A DNA stretch of 64,000 nucleotides from Crotalaria pallida (Eukaryota; Streptophyta; Magnoliopsida; Fabales; Fabaceae), in NCBI GenBank assembly GCA_037953625.1, contig CM075652.1, positions 147,808,597 through 147,872,596 of the forward strand. Direction: 5' to 3'. The notes below the pieces were generated by a model. That model was not told the origin of the DNA, searched no databases, and saw nothing but the letters and a program-made list of their open reading frames with translations. The position numbers and the translations under genes are program-made. Below are positions 1 to 15,143 of the stretch, piece after piece. Positions within the stretch are counted from its first letter, which is position 1; every line of letters starts with the position of its first letter.

Positions 1-770
1 CAGCAAGGCAACAACATCGGATGTGCCTTTACTTGCGCCTTGCCAGGCTAGCTAGCTGGTGGATTAATTAGGCGGCGTTCGGGAGATTATTGTTTAGAAA
101 ATGTGGATTAATTATTTTAAAATGTTTTTTTTAATGGTAGACGTAGTTAGTTCATTTGAAAAAAATAACGCTTTACAAAAACCTGCGGTGAAATAGACCT
201 CTACTACAACACAAAAAACAAACTCCATTTACATCTCCTTAATTCTCCTAAACATGAAGCTAAGAAAATTTAAAACGGCCTCTAGTCTTGTAAAAGATTA
301 TCATCTCCCTCGATCTATATATGGTTCTCACTGTATTGATGGATTTTTTTTTTATTTTTATAATGTGTGCCATGTGATATATATTAAGGATATTTAAAGT
401 TAATTTATATTGGGGGTTTGTTTTATATATAATATCTTGGAACATGATATTTCAAGTTTTCTCATGTACAGTGGTTATTTAAATTGCGGTTTTTTATCCT
501 ATGCATCTCATGTATACGATAAAAGAATATAAATGGTAAAATTGTATTGGAAAATTAAATAATTATTTTTAACTCATATAAGTGTATCAATTTCCAAGAA
601 ACATTTTCTTTTTAAAGTTTGATTAACCTATGCACCTGGTGGATAAGATAGAAAGACCCTTTAAAAGATTCTTAAGGTATGATTTAGGGCAAACATTGAA
701 AAACTCTTATTTTGATTGATATTTGAGTATTTAATACTCAATTCTTAAATTAAGGAGTTTCAGGATATGC
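1..770. other. AT-rich intergenic spacer, no gene seen
   Basis: No coding sequence, RNA gene or bounded repeat can be supported here. Short open frames are in low-complexity AT-rich DNA with many homopolymer runs and show no recognisable protein motif. Confidence 0.6.
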
Positions 771-778
771 ATACAAAT

Positions 779-1818
779 TAGGGGTGTAAGTGGTCCGGTC
801 CGAGACCGCGAGACCGCTCGGATCGGATCAGACCGGACCGAAAAATGCAGTCTGGTCCGGTCTCACGGTCTGGTCCGGTCTCAAAAAATTCAGACCATTC
901 TTGAACAGTCCGGTCCACGGTCCCAGATATTTTTAGACCGCTGGGACCGGACCGGACCGATAGTATTAATAATTTAAAAAAAAATACAGATATTAAAAAA
1001 AAAGACCTACAGATATCATATAGCCCACAGCCCCACACATGAGTTGAAAAGCCCAGCCCACACATGAGTTGAAACCCTACTACTACTAGTACAACTGTAC
1101 AAGTTCAAACCCTCTCTCCCTCACCCAACTGCCGTCGCCGCTGTCCCTCCGCCGTGACCTCCCTCCGCCGCGACCTCCCTCTTCCCTCCGTTCACTCGCT
1201 TCGACCTCTCTCTCCCTCCGTTTGCCACCACTCGCCACCGCGCGACAAGCGCCGCTCACCACCGCGCGACAGGCGCCGCTCGCCACCGGTTCTCCCTCTC
1301 CCGTCGACACCGGTTCTCCCTCGCCGCTTGAGAAGCGCCGTCCTCACTCGTCGTTCTCCGCTCGAGAAGCCATGCCACCAGATCTGATCAGATACTAATT
1401 TTTGGTACCAAACTTATAGGTAACAGTAACAGTAGAAGGCAGAAGCAGCAGTGCGTTAGTTTTTTCTTCAATAATCAGTGCCAAACAATAATCAGTGCGT
1501 ACTAGTTTTTTCCAAGGTTATTTTTCTTCAAATTCGTTGTATTCAATTGCTTAAATCTGGATTCAAGTCTTTTAAATTGTTGTAAGAACTTGGCACTGGA
1601 AATAAAATAAAAAATACAGGTTTTTTATTAAATTTTTGTTATTATGGTCTAAATAGACCGGACCGGACCGGACCGACACGGTCTGGACCGAAACGGTCCG
1701 GTCTGGTCTTTGCATGTGAAAAACTTCTAGACCGGGCCGGACCGAACCACATAAATTTAATCGGTCTGGTCCCTAAAGTTCCTCAAAGACCGAACCGGAC
1801 CGGACCGTTACACCCCTA
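779..1818. mobile_element. Non-autonomous hAT element with 8-bp TSD
   Basis: The ends are inverted copies: TAGGGGTGTAA at the left and TTACACCCCTA at the right. They are flanked by a perfect 8-bp target-site duplication ATACAAAT (771-778 and 1819-1826). An 8-bp TSD with TAGGG-type termini is the hAT signature. Both subterminal zones carry many GGTCCGGTC/GACCGGACC motifs in both orientations, the usual transposase-binding arrangement. The interior (about 1100-1380) is GC- and CT-rich with CCGCCG and CGCCGC runs, unlike the AT-rich surroundings, and may be captured host 5'-leader sequence. No transposase domain is seen, so mobilisation would need an enzyme supplied from elsewhere. Confidence 0.9.
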
Positions 1819-1862
1819 ATACAAATTAAAAAAAATTAAATAATGCAAAAATTTAGTATTAT

Positions 1863-2496
1863 TGTAGGGTCTGCCGACCGTATAAGGGCTTGTAGGGTCT
1901 GCCGACCCTACAAGGGCCCTCTCCTCGGGTTGCTCAGCACAAACGTCCCCCGCTCGGACTCGTTGGCTATGAGCATACAAAAGGACCAGACTCGGACTTG
2001 ATGAGGGCTTAGCCTTACAAGCGGTTTTCCACTCATCAGGCTCGGGACTCTAGGGTTAAGACATACCGTCGGCTTGTGGATAGATTCAGACCTATTCAGG
2101 TTTCTTATCCCCTCCGCAAATCTCTCATAGATTCTTGCTAACAGCCTAGACATGAGACCTTGAGTTGATCCTATCTAGATTCTTAGAGTTTAAACCTCCG
2201 GTATTATCTCACAGAATCCTGGTTCAGCTCTACCTTGATACAGGGCCCATACGGCCCATATCAGCCTCCTCTAAACCCTATAAATAGCTCATAACAGCTA
2301 GGGTTTCAGGTACGTACTCTCATCCCTAAGTTGACACTCTGCACACACCTGTTGACTGGGGAAACCCTGCTTTTCCCAACTGGAACTGCAGAAACACCAA
2401 AAAGTCGCATATTAACACTTAATCCTCTCTTGGGCTCCTGGTTCCATAATCTTGAGCACTTAGAGGGTTAAGAACATAGTGTTCCAGGACACTACA
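1863..2496 (+). mobile_element. Solo LTR of a retrotransposon, 5-bp TSD
   Basis: The segment starts TGTAGGG and ends CACTACA and is bounded by ATTAT on both sides (1858-1862 and 2497-2501). This is the 5-bp TSD expected for LTR-retrotransposon integration. No primer-binding site, polypurine tract or polyprotein adjoins it, so it is a solo LTR left by recombination between two LTRs. A TATA box in CCCTATAAATAGC (near 2279) sets the + orientation. The first 28 bases occur twice in tandem (TGTAGGGTCTGCCGACC at 1863 and again at 1891). The superfamily cannot be assigned from the LTR alone. Confidence 0.85.
2279..2287 (+). promoter_or_regulatory. TATA box of the solo LTR
   Basis: TATAAATAG lies 217 bp before the LTR's 3' end and is followed by a leader-like sequence with the text AGGGTTTCAGG. 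This is the normal place for the U3/R boundary of a plant LTR. A retained promoter in a solo LTR could still start transcription toward higher coordinates; that is inference. Confidence 0.6.
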
Positions 2497-2501
2497 ATTA
2501 T

Positions 2502-2869
2502 ATTTTAACTAAAGTACCCATATTTAAAATTGAAATCCTCTCCATTTTCTTTTATATTTTTAATCTCCTATATCTAATGGTTGTTAGTTCTTTAACAATA
2601 TTTAATTAAAAGCTTTAAATTGTTGCTAAATTATTCAGCGGTGAAAATCTTGATCATTTTCGATCTTAAGAAGTAGAGAAGATTTTGACTCCCTTATTTA
2701 ATACTAATTGAAAAGATCAGGGGGCAATAATAAATACGTAAACTATATTTAAGAGATATGAAAAAATTGATGGTGAAAAAAAGTACGTAATAAATAAAAA
2801 TATAATTGGTTAAAGAAGTAAAAAAACAACATAACATAAATAACAAGACAAAAAACTTAAACAACATAA
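2502..2869. other. AT-rich spacer between solo LTR and Helitron-like block
   Basis: Nothing recognisable; AT-rich with short homopolymers. Confidence 0.5.
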
Positions 2870-3332
2870 TCAACATATATTAAAATTGGAGAAGTAGAAG
2901 GGCAAAAAAGATTTCCCTCCTAAAACACTCGTTTTCCCTCTTAATGGTGTATTTCTCTCATAAATCCATTATTGAGTGTGTGTTTTGTATCTTTTAATCT
3001 TAGTCGTCCATCATATTTTGTTAGATTAAATCATAACCGTCCGTTTTGTATATTTTAATCTTAGTCGTCCATCATATTTTATTAGATTAAATCATAACCG
3101 TCCATCATGTTTTCTTAGAAACACAATATTAATAATTAATAATAGTCATCATCAACATAATCATCAACATATCAACATATTATAAAATAGGAGAAGTTGA
3201 GGGTTAATCTTACTTTCCCTCGAAATGATATTTTTTCCCTCCTAATTTCTTTTCTAATCGCAGCCATTTATTGCAAGTAAACCACATCCGTCCATATCAT
3301 TTCTAATCTTTTCATTTCTCTCTCTCTATATA

Positions 3333-4435
3333 TATATATATTATTGTATTCTTCACTACATATTTATAATAAATGCGATCAATCAATATTAAGGGTAAAA
3401 AATGTTAAATTTAAATAAAAAACTATTTTTTAAAAAAGATACTTTATATATAATGCATTACATAATATCGTTAAACGAAACTAATAAAAATGATAGAAAA
3501 ATATAAATTAAACAAAATAATAAAAGAAAAGTCTAATAAAAATATATACATCCGAAATATTTTAGCAAGAAAGTATCAATACATGTGAAATTTCAACTAA
3601 AAAGTTTTATTCAAAATATTAACATTTTAATTATTCATCTTTATCTATCTATCTATATCTATAATTTTTTCGTTAATGAATCTATATTTATAGTTTTTGT
3701 TTAATTTGCAAGAACTCATTTCAATTTATAATAAAACTTAATTATTACCACATTCCAAAATTTGCTTATAAAAAAATTTAATAAATATTTTGCTATATAT
3801 TATTGTATTCTTTACTACACATTTATAAAAAAAATGCTATCAATCAATATTAAGGGTAAAAAATTTTTTTGTATTCCTTGCAGAACCACCGATATCCCCA
3901 AGAGTACCCTTAATATCAGGGAGTCCTTGAGATTAATTTGGAGCGAGCTGTGTGACTGGATGTTCTTAGTGGGAATCGAACACGGGGCTACTAGCACCCA
4001 TGTCCCATTTACAAGATTTCAGTTGAGGTCTTACACCAACTGAATCAAACCCCGTTAGTTAAGGGTAAAAAAAATATTAAATCTAAATAAAAAATTATTT
4101 TTAAAAAATAATATTTTCTATATATATATCTAATGCACTACACAATATCATTAAACAAGACTAATAAAAATATAAAAAAAAATATAGGTAAAAAAATAGT
4201 AAAAAAGTCTAATAAAAATATATATATCCAAAATATTTAGCAAGAAATTGTCAATGTGTGTGAAATTTCAACTAAAAAGTTTGATTCAAAATATTAAAAT
4301 AAAAAATTATCATTTAATCCATATATATTTATCCATCTGTATCTATAGTTTTATTTTTTCAATTTGCATAAACTCATTTCAATTTCTAATAAAACTTAAT
4401 TACCTTTTCCAAAAAACGCTTATAAAAAAAAACTT
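3333..4435. repeat. Tandem duplication, unit about 455 bp, second copy interrupted by a SINE
   Basis: Copy 1 (about 3333-3790) and copy 2 (about 3792-4435) share the same order of landmarks: TATTGTATTCTTCACTAC or its variant, CAATCAATATTAAGGGTAAA, a run of GTCTAATAAAAATATAT, GTGAAATTTCAACTAAAAAG, and CTCATTTCAATTT-TAATAAAACTTAATTA. The copies differ by many point changes and small indels, so the duplication is not recent. Copy 2 is longer because a 195-bp SINE lies inside it. Confidence 0.85.
3864..4058 (-). mobile_element. tRNA-derived SINE (minus), 14-bp TSD
   Basis: On the minus strand the element opens with a tRNA-like head: an A-box-like TTCAGTTGGTGTAAGACC and, further on, a B box GTTCGATTCCC. 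Its 3' end is GGAATAC followed by an A run. It is flanked by TTAAGGGTAAAAAA at 3850-3863 and 4059-4072, a 14-bp TSD typical of LINE-mediated retroposition. The paralogous site in duplication copy 1 (about 3394-3407) has the same sequence without the insertion, so both ends are confirmed by an internal empty site. It has no coding capacity. Confidence 0.9.
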
Positions 4436-5631
4436 CTTTTAAAAAATATTTCAATTAAGTCAGCACCTTTTAAAATGTCAATAATATATTTAGAGGTAGT
4501 TTCAAATAAATATATTAATTTTGTACAATTTTAATGTTACTAACAAAATTAACCTACATTCATGATGGATGTAAATTTCTCATAAAGATTTTAGATTTAG
4601 GATTAAGGGAATACTCCCGGCCTTCGTCCCATTTAACGATCGAGGAAATACTCCCGACCACAAGGATGGTAGAAAATCACAAAAATAAGAATTATTAAGG
4701 AGACAAACATTTAATGAAGGTGACTTGCCTTCAAAATGCTTGAGGCAACTAAAGGTAACGTGTTCTCGCCGGTGATGTAAGGATAAAAATCTTTTTCTCT
4801 TTTAAGTATTTTGCTTCTCATATATAAGTTTGTTCATGGTTCTTTCCAAATAGATGTTCTTAAGCCGTGTCTAAACTTTAGAAGTTGGAAGTACAATTGG
4901 TTTTTGTTTTGTTTATTTACATTTTTAATTTTCAATTCAACATGTTTTTATTAGTCATTACAAATATATTTTTTCACTTCAACATGTGTCAAATAACTAT
5001 GATTTTTCCTTGATAATGATAAGTGTGTGACAAAAGACATATTTACATATTTACATTTTGCTTAATATATAAATAGAAGTTTGTGTATTATATATTATAC
5101 CAATTTTATATTATATAATTGTCCAACCAAAAAAACATGAAAAAAAATAATAACGGCTATTCATAACTATTTTTAAAGTATACATGATTGTTTCACATAT
5201 TATAAATAATTTTCAAAATCTTTATAGCATTTTATCTAATTATAAGTATTGTATACCGATTTGATTACATAAATTTATCTGATCATAAAAAAAATAAATT
5301 TCAATGTAAATTTGTAACCAATATATTATAAAATAGGTGAAGTATGAGGGCATTTTTGTTTTCCCTCCTTAATCCCCATTATTTTCCCTCCTAATTTCTC
5401 ACTTTCTCTCCTAAGTTCTCTTTTAATCTCAGACATTCAATCGTAAATGCAATAATCAATCACAGCCGTCCATATCCATTGGTAGATTAAGTCTTTTCAT
5501 TTTCTTTCATTCATTCATTTTTTGACTGTTATGGTGTGAAAGACATATTACCAACATCAATTAGTAGTTAGTGGTAGTAGTAAATTAGTAGAATCACGAT
5601 CAGGAAAAGACAACAAAAAGAAATTAGAGAC

Positions 5632-5700
5632 CCGGGCAAAAAGAAAGCATCTGGATTTGGAAGCATTATTTTCACCTCTTCTGTTGCAGGTGTGAAACAG
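5632..5700 (+). pseudogene. Possible captured exon fragment of a short-chain dehydrogenase
   Basis: A 23-codon open stretch contains GSIIFTSSVAG, which resembles the strand-5 region of short-chain dehydrogenases/reductases, where the catalytic serine follows. It ends at a CAG directly followed by GTATGAG, a good splice donor. The length is far too short for function, and nothing else of a dehydrogenase is visible nearby. It lies inside the Helitron-derived block, so capture of an exon edge is a reasonable reading. The family call is tentative; chance resemblance is possible. Confidence 0.35.
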
Positions 5701-5945
5701 GTATGAGCGTATGAGCAGTTTTTAAATTTTATTTTATTTTTTTAATTTTTGTTTAGAATAGGTTTTTTAATTTTTGTACAAGTATGTTTTTTTTAATAGC
5801 ATAGTTTTCATCTCTTTTGTTGCAGGTGTGAAACGGGTATGAGCGTATGAGCATTTTTTTAATTTTAGTTTTTTTTTTATTTTTAATTTTTGTTTAGAAT
5901 AGGTTTACTATTAATTTTTGTACAGGTATGTTTTTAAAGAGATTT
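5664..5945 (+). repeat. Tandem duplication of about 140 bp around the captured exon edge
   Basis: The segment around GTTGCAGGTGTGAAAC with downstream GGTATGAGCGTATGAGCA is present twice, near 5680 and near 5820. Each copy is followed by the same T-rich stretch with TTTTGTTTAGAATAGGTTT and a TTTTTGTACA-GTATGTTTTT tail. The copies differ at scattered bases. The duplication doubles the putative splice-donor region of the captured fragment. Confidence 0.75.
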
Positions 5946-6394
5946 TTATTTAAATTTTGTTTTTGAGATTTTTTTTACTCGAATTTTGTTTTGGGATTAT
6001 AGGGTTTGAAGAATCCCCTTTCCTTCTTCTCCGTTTAATTTTCATTTTTGTAGTATTGTTTTTTTAATCTCTCTGATCTGTAATATTTTTTTATATTACT
6101 TAAACCTGGGAGGCATATATTACTTGCTTCAGGTTCATGGGAAATTGGTGATGTTCAAATTCCAAGAAAGTTTTGTATTTACCATTTCTGATTTTTTTCT
6201 CTTGGATATTTGTTCTATATTTTCGCTGTTCTTTGGTTTCTATTTGTTATATTATTTTCTTCATTTCATTATTGCTTTATTTATATAAGAGTTGTGGTTT
6301 TTTTTTTTAGAATGATATTTTTATTATATTTTTTCAATTTTTTCATTAGTAGGATTGGACAAAACGTGTCTAAAATTATTGTTAATCTGTAATT

Positions 6395-6568
6395 GATGTT
6401 GTTGAGATTGGTGAAAGACAGAGGAAAATTGGTGAGGTTCTCAGGGTCAAACCCTTGGCTGCATTAGCCATGATTGATGAAGGGGAACTTGATCGGAAAA
6501 TAGTTGCGATTTTATTAAATGATCCAAAGGCATCACTTGTGAATGATGTTGATGATGTCGAGAAGCAT
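6395..6568 (+). pseudogene. Captured fragment of a soluble inorganic pyrophosphatase gene
   Basis: Fifty-eight uninterrupted codons read from DVVEIGE through KPLAALAMIDEGELD to VNDVDDVEKH. This matches the central part of plant family I soluble inorganic pyrophosphatases, enzymes that hydrolyse pyrophosphate to phosphate in the cytosol or plastid. The DDVEKH stretch normally continues into the rest of the enzyme, but here the frame runs into unrelated sequence just after a GT, so the fragment probably ends at an exon border. The family's usual tryptophan after GELD is replaced by arginine (CGG). With less than a third of the usual protein, it cannot be an active enzyme. Its position inside the Helitron-derived block explains its origin. 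Confidence 0.85.
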
Positions 6569-7977
6569 GTTCGTAGTTGTTGTTGTTACTCGAAAGAAAG
6601 ATTATCTAAGTTGCATTTTCACAGTTGCTTTCTTTATCTAAGTCTGCTAAATTGTAGTTATTAGAAAGAAAGGTTACTTAGTTGTTGTAGTTTAGGTCTT
6701 TCTCTTTCCATTTTGTGCACCATTTGTCTTCTCTGTTTTTAATTTGTCACTCTTTCAGAAGATGGTGATTGTGATATAAAGCTTTCATGGTGATGATGTT
6801 GTAAAAATAATAACATTTTATTATTTTAAAAATATTTATTTTAAATTGAATTTATTAATTATTAATTTGGGTGGTGGTTACAAAAAATTATTCTTATTAA
6901 GTTGGGTGTTTATTCCCATTAATTCTTATTATTTCATTACTTATTATTATTAATTATTCTTTCTAACGGTTTCTTTCCGTTAGAGTATATATACTTATAG
7001 TAGTATATATTTTTTAGCTCCAAACAGCTACTAATAGCTATATTCATATTGTGTATATATAGTATACAGTGAATGCTATATAGAATATATGTACGATGAT
7101 GAAAATTATATATTTTTATATTATTTATTCATAGTCCTTCACTTATTGATAACTAATTTTGTTTATGTTAGATAGACATTAAGATAGCCATAAATATTGA
7201 AAAAGATGCTTTTTTTTATTTAAATATTTGAACATTTCTTGCGTTTGTTTTGTGTCTAGCTATTTTATGAATAATATTTATTTGAAGAATTATTTATGTA
7301 AAGATTTTTTTTATTAACATGCTAAATTTTAATTATAAGTTGCTTACATTGATGCGTTATTTTATACTTTAGACAATATACAATACAATCATGAATTCAA
7401 ATTTAAAAAAATCCAAAAATTTATACAATATGTTGCAATTTAAATTGTGAAAAATAATGATGCGTTATTTTATACTTTAAACAATATACTTATTTACAAT
7501 TATGAAGTTTTAATACAAGCAAGTAATTTGAAAGTTCGAATCTTATAAACACTAATTAATTAAAAATGTGAAAACAAGTCTTATATTTTGGGACAGATGT
7601 AATAAAAATGATGATGATGATTATGATGATATATATGGCAAAAAAAAAATAGCTGCATTTGGACTTGCAAAACGATTTACTAACAAAATGCATTTGGAAT
7701 GATGGATTAAATAAAACAAAAATCAAAATGAGTTGGATTTTTTTTATAAGAAATTAAGTTGTTAATTAAGATTAGAAATCGCATAGTTGATACATTATTA
7801 GTTAATTTTTATTAATGAAAAAGTTGGTACCTGAAACTAGATTCAAAGGTTAATGTTTATGATTATTCATTTCTAAATACATGTAAATCATTTTTATGAA
7901 AAGTTGATATTAACATATTATTTAAAAAGACATATTTCCAAAATATATAATCAATTTTTTTTAAAAAAAAAAGTTAA

Positions 7978-8007
7978 ACCCGTGCGATGCACGGGTAAAA
8001 TTACTAG
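7978..8007 (+). other. Helitron 3' terminal hairpin and CTAG end
   Basis: A perfect 8-bp stem with a 3-base loop is followed 7 bases later by CTAG and then host T. This is the standard 3' terminus recognised by Helitron Rep/helicase in plants. Confidence 0.85.
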
Positions 8008-12422
<4,415 letters not shown>

Positions 12423-12431
12423 ATTTATTAA

Positions 12432-13125
12432 GGCTTAATTATGGTTTTGGTCCCTATAAGTTGACCTCGTTTTGAATTTAGTCCTTAAATCTTTTTTTGA
12501 CCTTGAACGGTCCTTAAATCTTTTTAAATTTTGTTTTTAGTCCTTAAATCTTTTTTTGACCTTGAATGGTCCTTAAATCTTTTTAAATTTTGTTTTTAGT
12601 CATTCTGTTTGTCTTTTTCTGTCATTTGCTGACATGTCAAACGGTGTGTCATGTCAGCCCTTACATTGACTGCCAACGATGCATCTGATGTGGACCTCCT
12701 ACTCATGTGAGTAGGAACCGAGCATTAACCGATCATGAACCGAGCATGACTTGCCAAACCGAGGGGAGATATCGACCGAGCACGAACGGAGCACGATGAA
12801 CTGAGCACGAACCAAGCTATGCCGTTACCAATTGCATCGTACTCGGTCGATATCTCATGCACGGTTAATGCTCGGCTCATGCTCGGTTCATGCTCGGTTT
12901 CTGCTCACATGAGTCGGAGGTCCACATCAGATGCATCGTTGGCAGTCAATGTAAGGGCTAAAAACAAAATTTAAAAAGATTTAAGGACCATTCAAGGTCA
13001 AAAAAAGATTTAAGGACTAAAAACAAAATTTAAAAAGATTTAAGGACCGTTCAAGGTCAAAAAAAGATTTAAGGACTAAATTCAAAACGAGGTCAAGTTA
13101 TAGGAACCAAAACCATAAATAAGTC
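12432..13125. mobile_element. Foldback Mutator-like MITE, 9-bp TSD
   Basis: Long terminal inverted repeats begin GGCTTAATTATGGTTTTGGT at the left and end ACCAAAACCATAAATAAGTC at the right. A perfect 9-bp TSD ATTTATTAA lies at 12423-12431 and 13126-13134, the diagnostic length for Mutator-like elements. The inverted similarity does not stop at the termini: it continues through TTACATTGACTGCCAACGAT / ATCGTTGGCAGTCAATGTAA and the GATATCGACCGAG / CTCGGTCGATATC core, so nearly the whole 694 bp can fold on itself. The arms hold tandem blocks built on TTTAAGGACC. There is no transposase. Confidence 0.9.
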
Positions 13126-13134
13126 ATTTATTAA

Positions 13135-14851
13135 TAAAACTTAAAGGATCAAATATACAGTTAATACAAGTCAGTACTGCTGTACTAAACGTAAAGATCA
13201 ATTTGGGTCAAGTTCGAAATTCTCGAAATAAAGCCATGCAATTTTTTCTCTTTAGGTAAAAGCGGAATAAAATAACACGGGCTCATAAAGTCCATCACGT
13301 TGAAGCACGTTGTGGGGTCAATACAAGTTAATGGAACTCTTGATCTGAAAAACTACAAAATAAGAAAAATACAGCCCACTTTATCACTTTCTCCTCTTTC
13401 ACATATAATTGAACACTAAGTTACATTGAGAAATAGTTCGGAAGACTTGACTCGATAACTCTATATAACAAGTGACATATTCACAGAGAAGTCTACTCAT
13501 TATGCACAACATTGCAAATGGTCCCTAATAAAAAATTAAATAATTGGTGAAAAATGTAGAGTTGGAAAGATTATAAGCCATCCAAAAATTTCATTCTATT
13601 TATTATGTTAGGTCGAAGCTAACAGAAATTGTCACCGGTTACTTCCATTCATAAATGGTCTTTGCCTTCACAGAGTGGCCTACGTCTCTATAACAAAAAA
13701 AATATTATCACATATCAACTAACTAGTTTAAAATTGGGGGAGGCTGTGCATGTTAATAGATAACATGCAGGTGCATGTGAAAATTTTATTTTTGCTTTTT
13801 AAATTTTTTTAATACAGATTTATTCAGAATATTTTTTAACACAAGTTCATATACAGATTTATTAGAATATGTAAATTTTGAATACAGTTTTACTCAATAC
13901 AGTTTTTTAAGAACACAAAGTAAAAAAAATAAATCCAAATTATAAAAAGCACTTCATATCGGTAGAGAAAAAACATAGAATATTTTTTAATTGATTAAAT
14001 TTTAAAAAATAAATAAAAAACCCAAAAAAGAAGGAATGTACCGGAGCCTCCCCTCTAAAATTAATATTTTTCTACTCTTAACTAGCTTCAAACTCGAGGT
14101 TTTTCAAACTGCGGTTTTCTACATGGAAGGCCTGCCCACGTGGCTTCGTGATCACTTGGATTTTGCTTAAGTTGTTTTTTTACTCGCTCCAGTATATAAA
14201 TAAAATTAATTAAAAAAATTATCCGAAATTAAAGTCAAAGTAGTAGTAAATAAAAAAAATTTAAAATTGTATTATATATTATATGGTTAGTTAATTAAGA
14301 AAATATGTATTAAATATTTGTTTTGATAATTGATTAATTTAAAGGGACAATACATTAAAAACATGTTTTCTTAATTTTATTGAATTTTGAAAAACCTATT
14401 AACTTTGTGTGACGGAGAAAGTAAGAGTGAAAATAATTTGTAGTGTTATTAGTAAACATGGTAATGGCGGAGAAATGAGTGAATAATATTGCCCTGTTCC
14501 CATTTCCATCTCTAATTTAAATTTTCATCTTCATCTAAATTTCTCGATCGTTTTCAATAGAATTTTTTCCTCTTACCCATTTATTTTTATAAAATAAAAA
14601 AAATAATTAAAATCGAATAAGACATAATATAGTTTATAAAATAAATGAATTTAAAATATAAGATTCAAACATTTTTTAACAAGTCAAACTTTGAAGTTAA
14701 AATAACAATAACAAAACACAAATAATATATTCAAAATGAAATAAAAAAAATAAAAATTCAGATCCAAACATCAAATTCCATCATTCTAACTAATTTAATA
14801 ATATAATATAAATATGAAAATAAAAAATAAACTTATTTAAATAAAAAAATA
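13135..14851. other. AT-rich intergenic region, no gene seen
   Basis: No coding sequence or RNA gene is supported and no bounded repeat was found. Confidence 0.5.
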
Positions 14852-14853
14852 TA

Positions 14854-15120
14854 CTCCCTCCGTCCCTAAATATAAGACCCTTTTGATATTTTTATTTTGT
14901 CTCTATTTATAAGACATTTTACCAATTTTCACATTAATTACTTTTTTCACAAAAACCCCTATTTATTTAACACTTTTTAGATTTCCAATAATATTAATAG
15001 GGATAATTTTGAAAATACATATCAAAAATTCGCATTTCCAATACAATTAATTAAATTATTCCATTTTTTTAATGAATGATAAATCTCCCAAAGGTATCCT
15101 ATATTTAGGGACGGAGGGAG
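14854..15120. mobile_element. Stowaway-type MITE
   Basis: Terminal inverted repeats CTCCCTCCGTCCCTAAATAT / ATATTTAGGGACGGAGGGAG are flanked by TA on both sides. The 267-bp AT-rich interior has no coding capacity. The CTCCCTCCGT terminus and TA target are the Stowaway (Tc1/Mariner-derived) signature. Confidence 0.95.
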
Positions 15121-15143
15121 TACAAAGTATTTAATAATTTGCA

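Larger units (their letters stand above)
3172..8007 (+). mobile_element. Helitron-derived block (composite), 3' end at 8007
   Basis: The right end has the Helitron terminal structure: a perfect 8-bp stem hairpin (ACCCGTGC-GAT-GCACGGGT, 7978-7996), then a short AT stretch and CTAG (8004-8007), followed by T, as expected for insertion between A and T. Three 5'-end-like segments occur to the left: 2870 and 3172, both starting TCAACAT after an A, and about 5316 without the TC. Each continues into AAAAT-GG-GAAGT and repeated TTTCCCTCC motifs. Only one 3' end is visible, so insertions are probably nested or rearranged. The start given is the middle candidate. No Rep/helicase is present: this is a non-autonomous gene-capturing copy. 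Confidence 0.65.

Noticed and set aside
6780..7040. Possible LTR (TTTCTAACGG...CCGTTAGAGTATATATAC)
   Set aside because: There is a TATA-like stretch, but no paired end, TSD, primer site or polypurine tract could be found.
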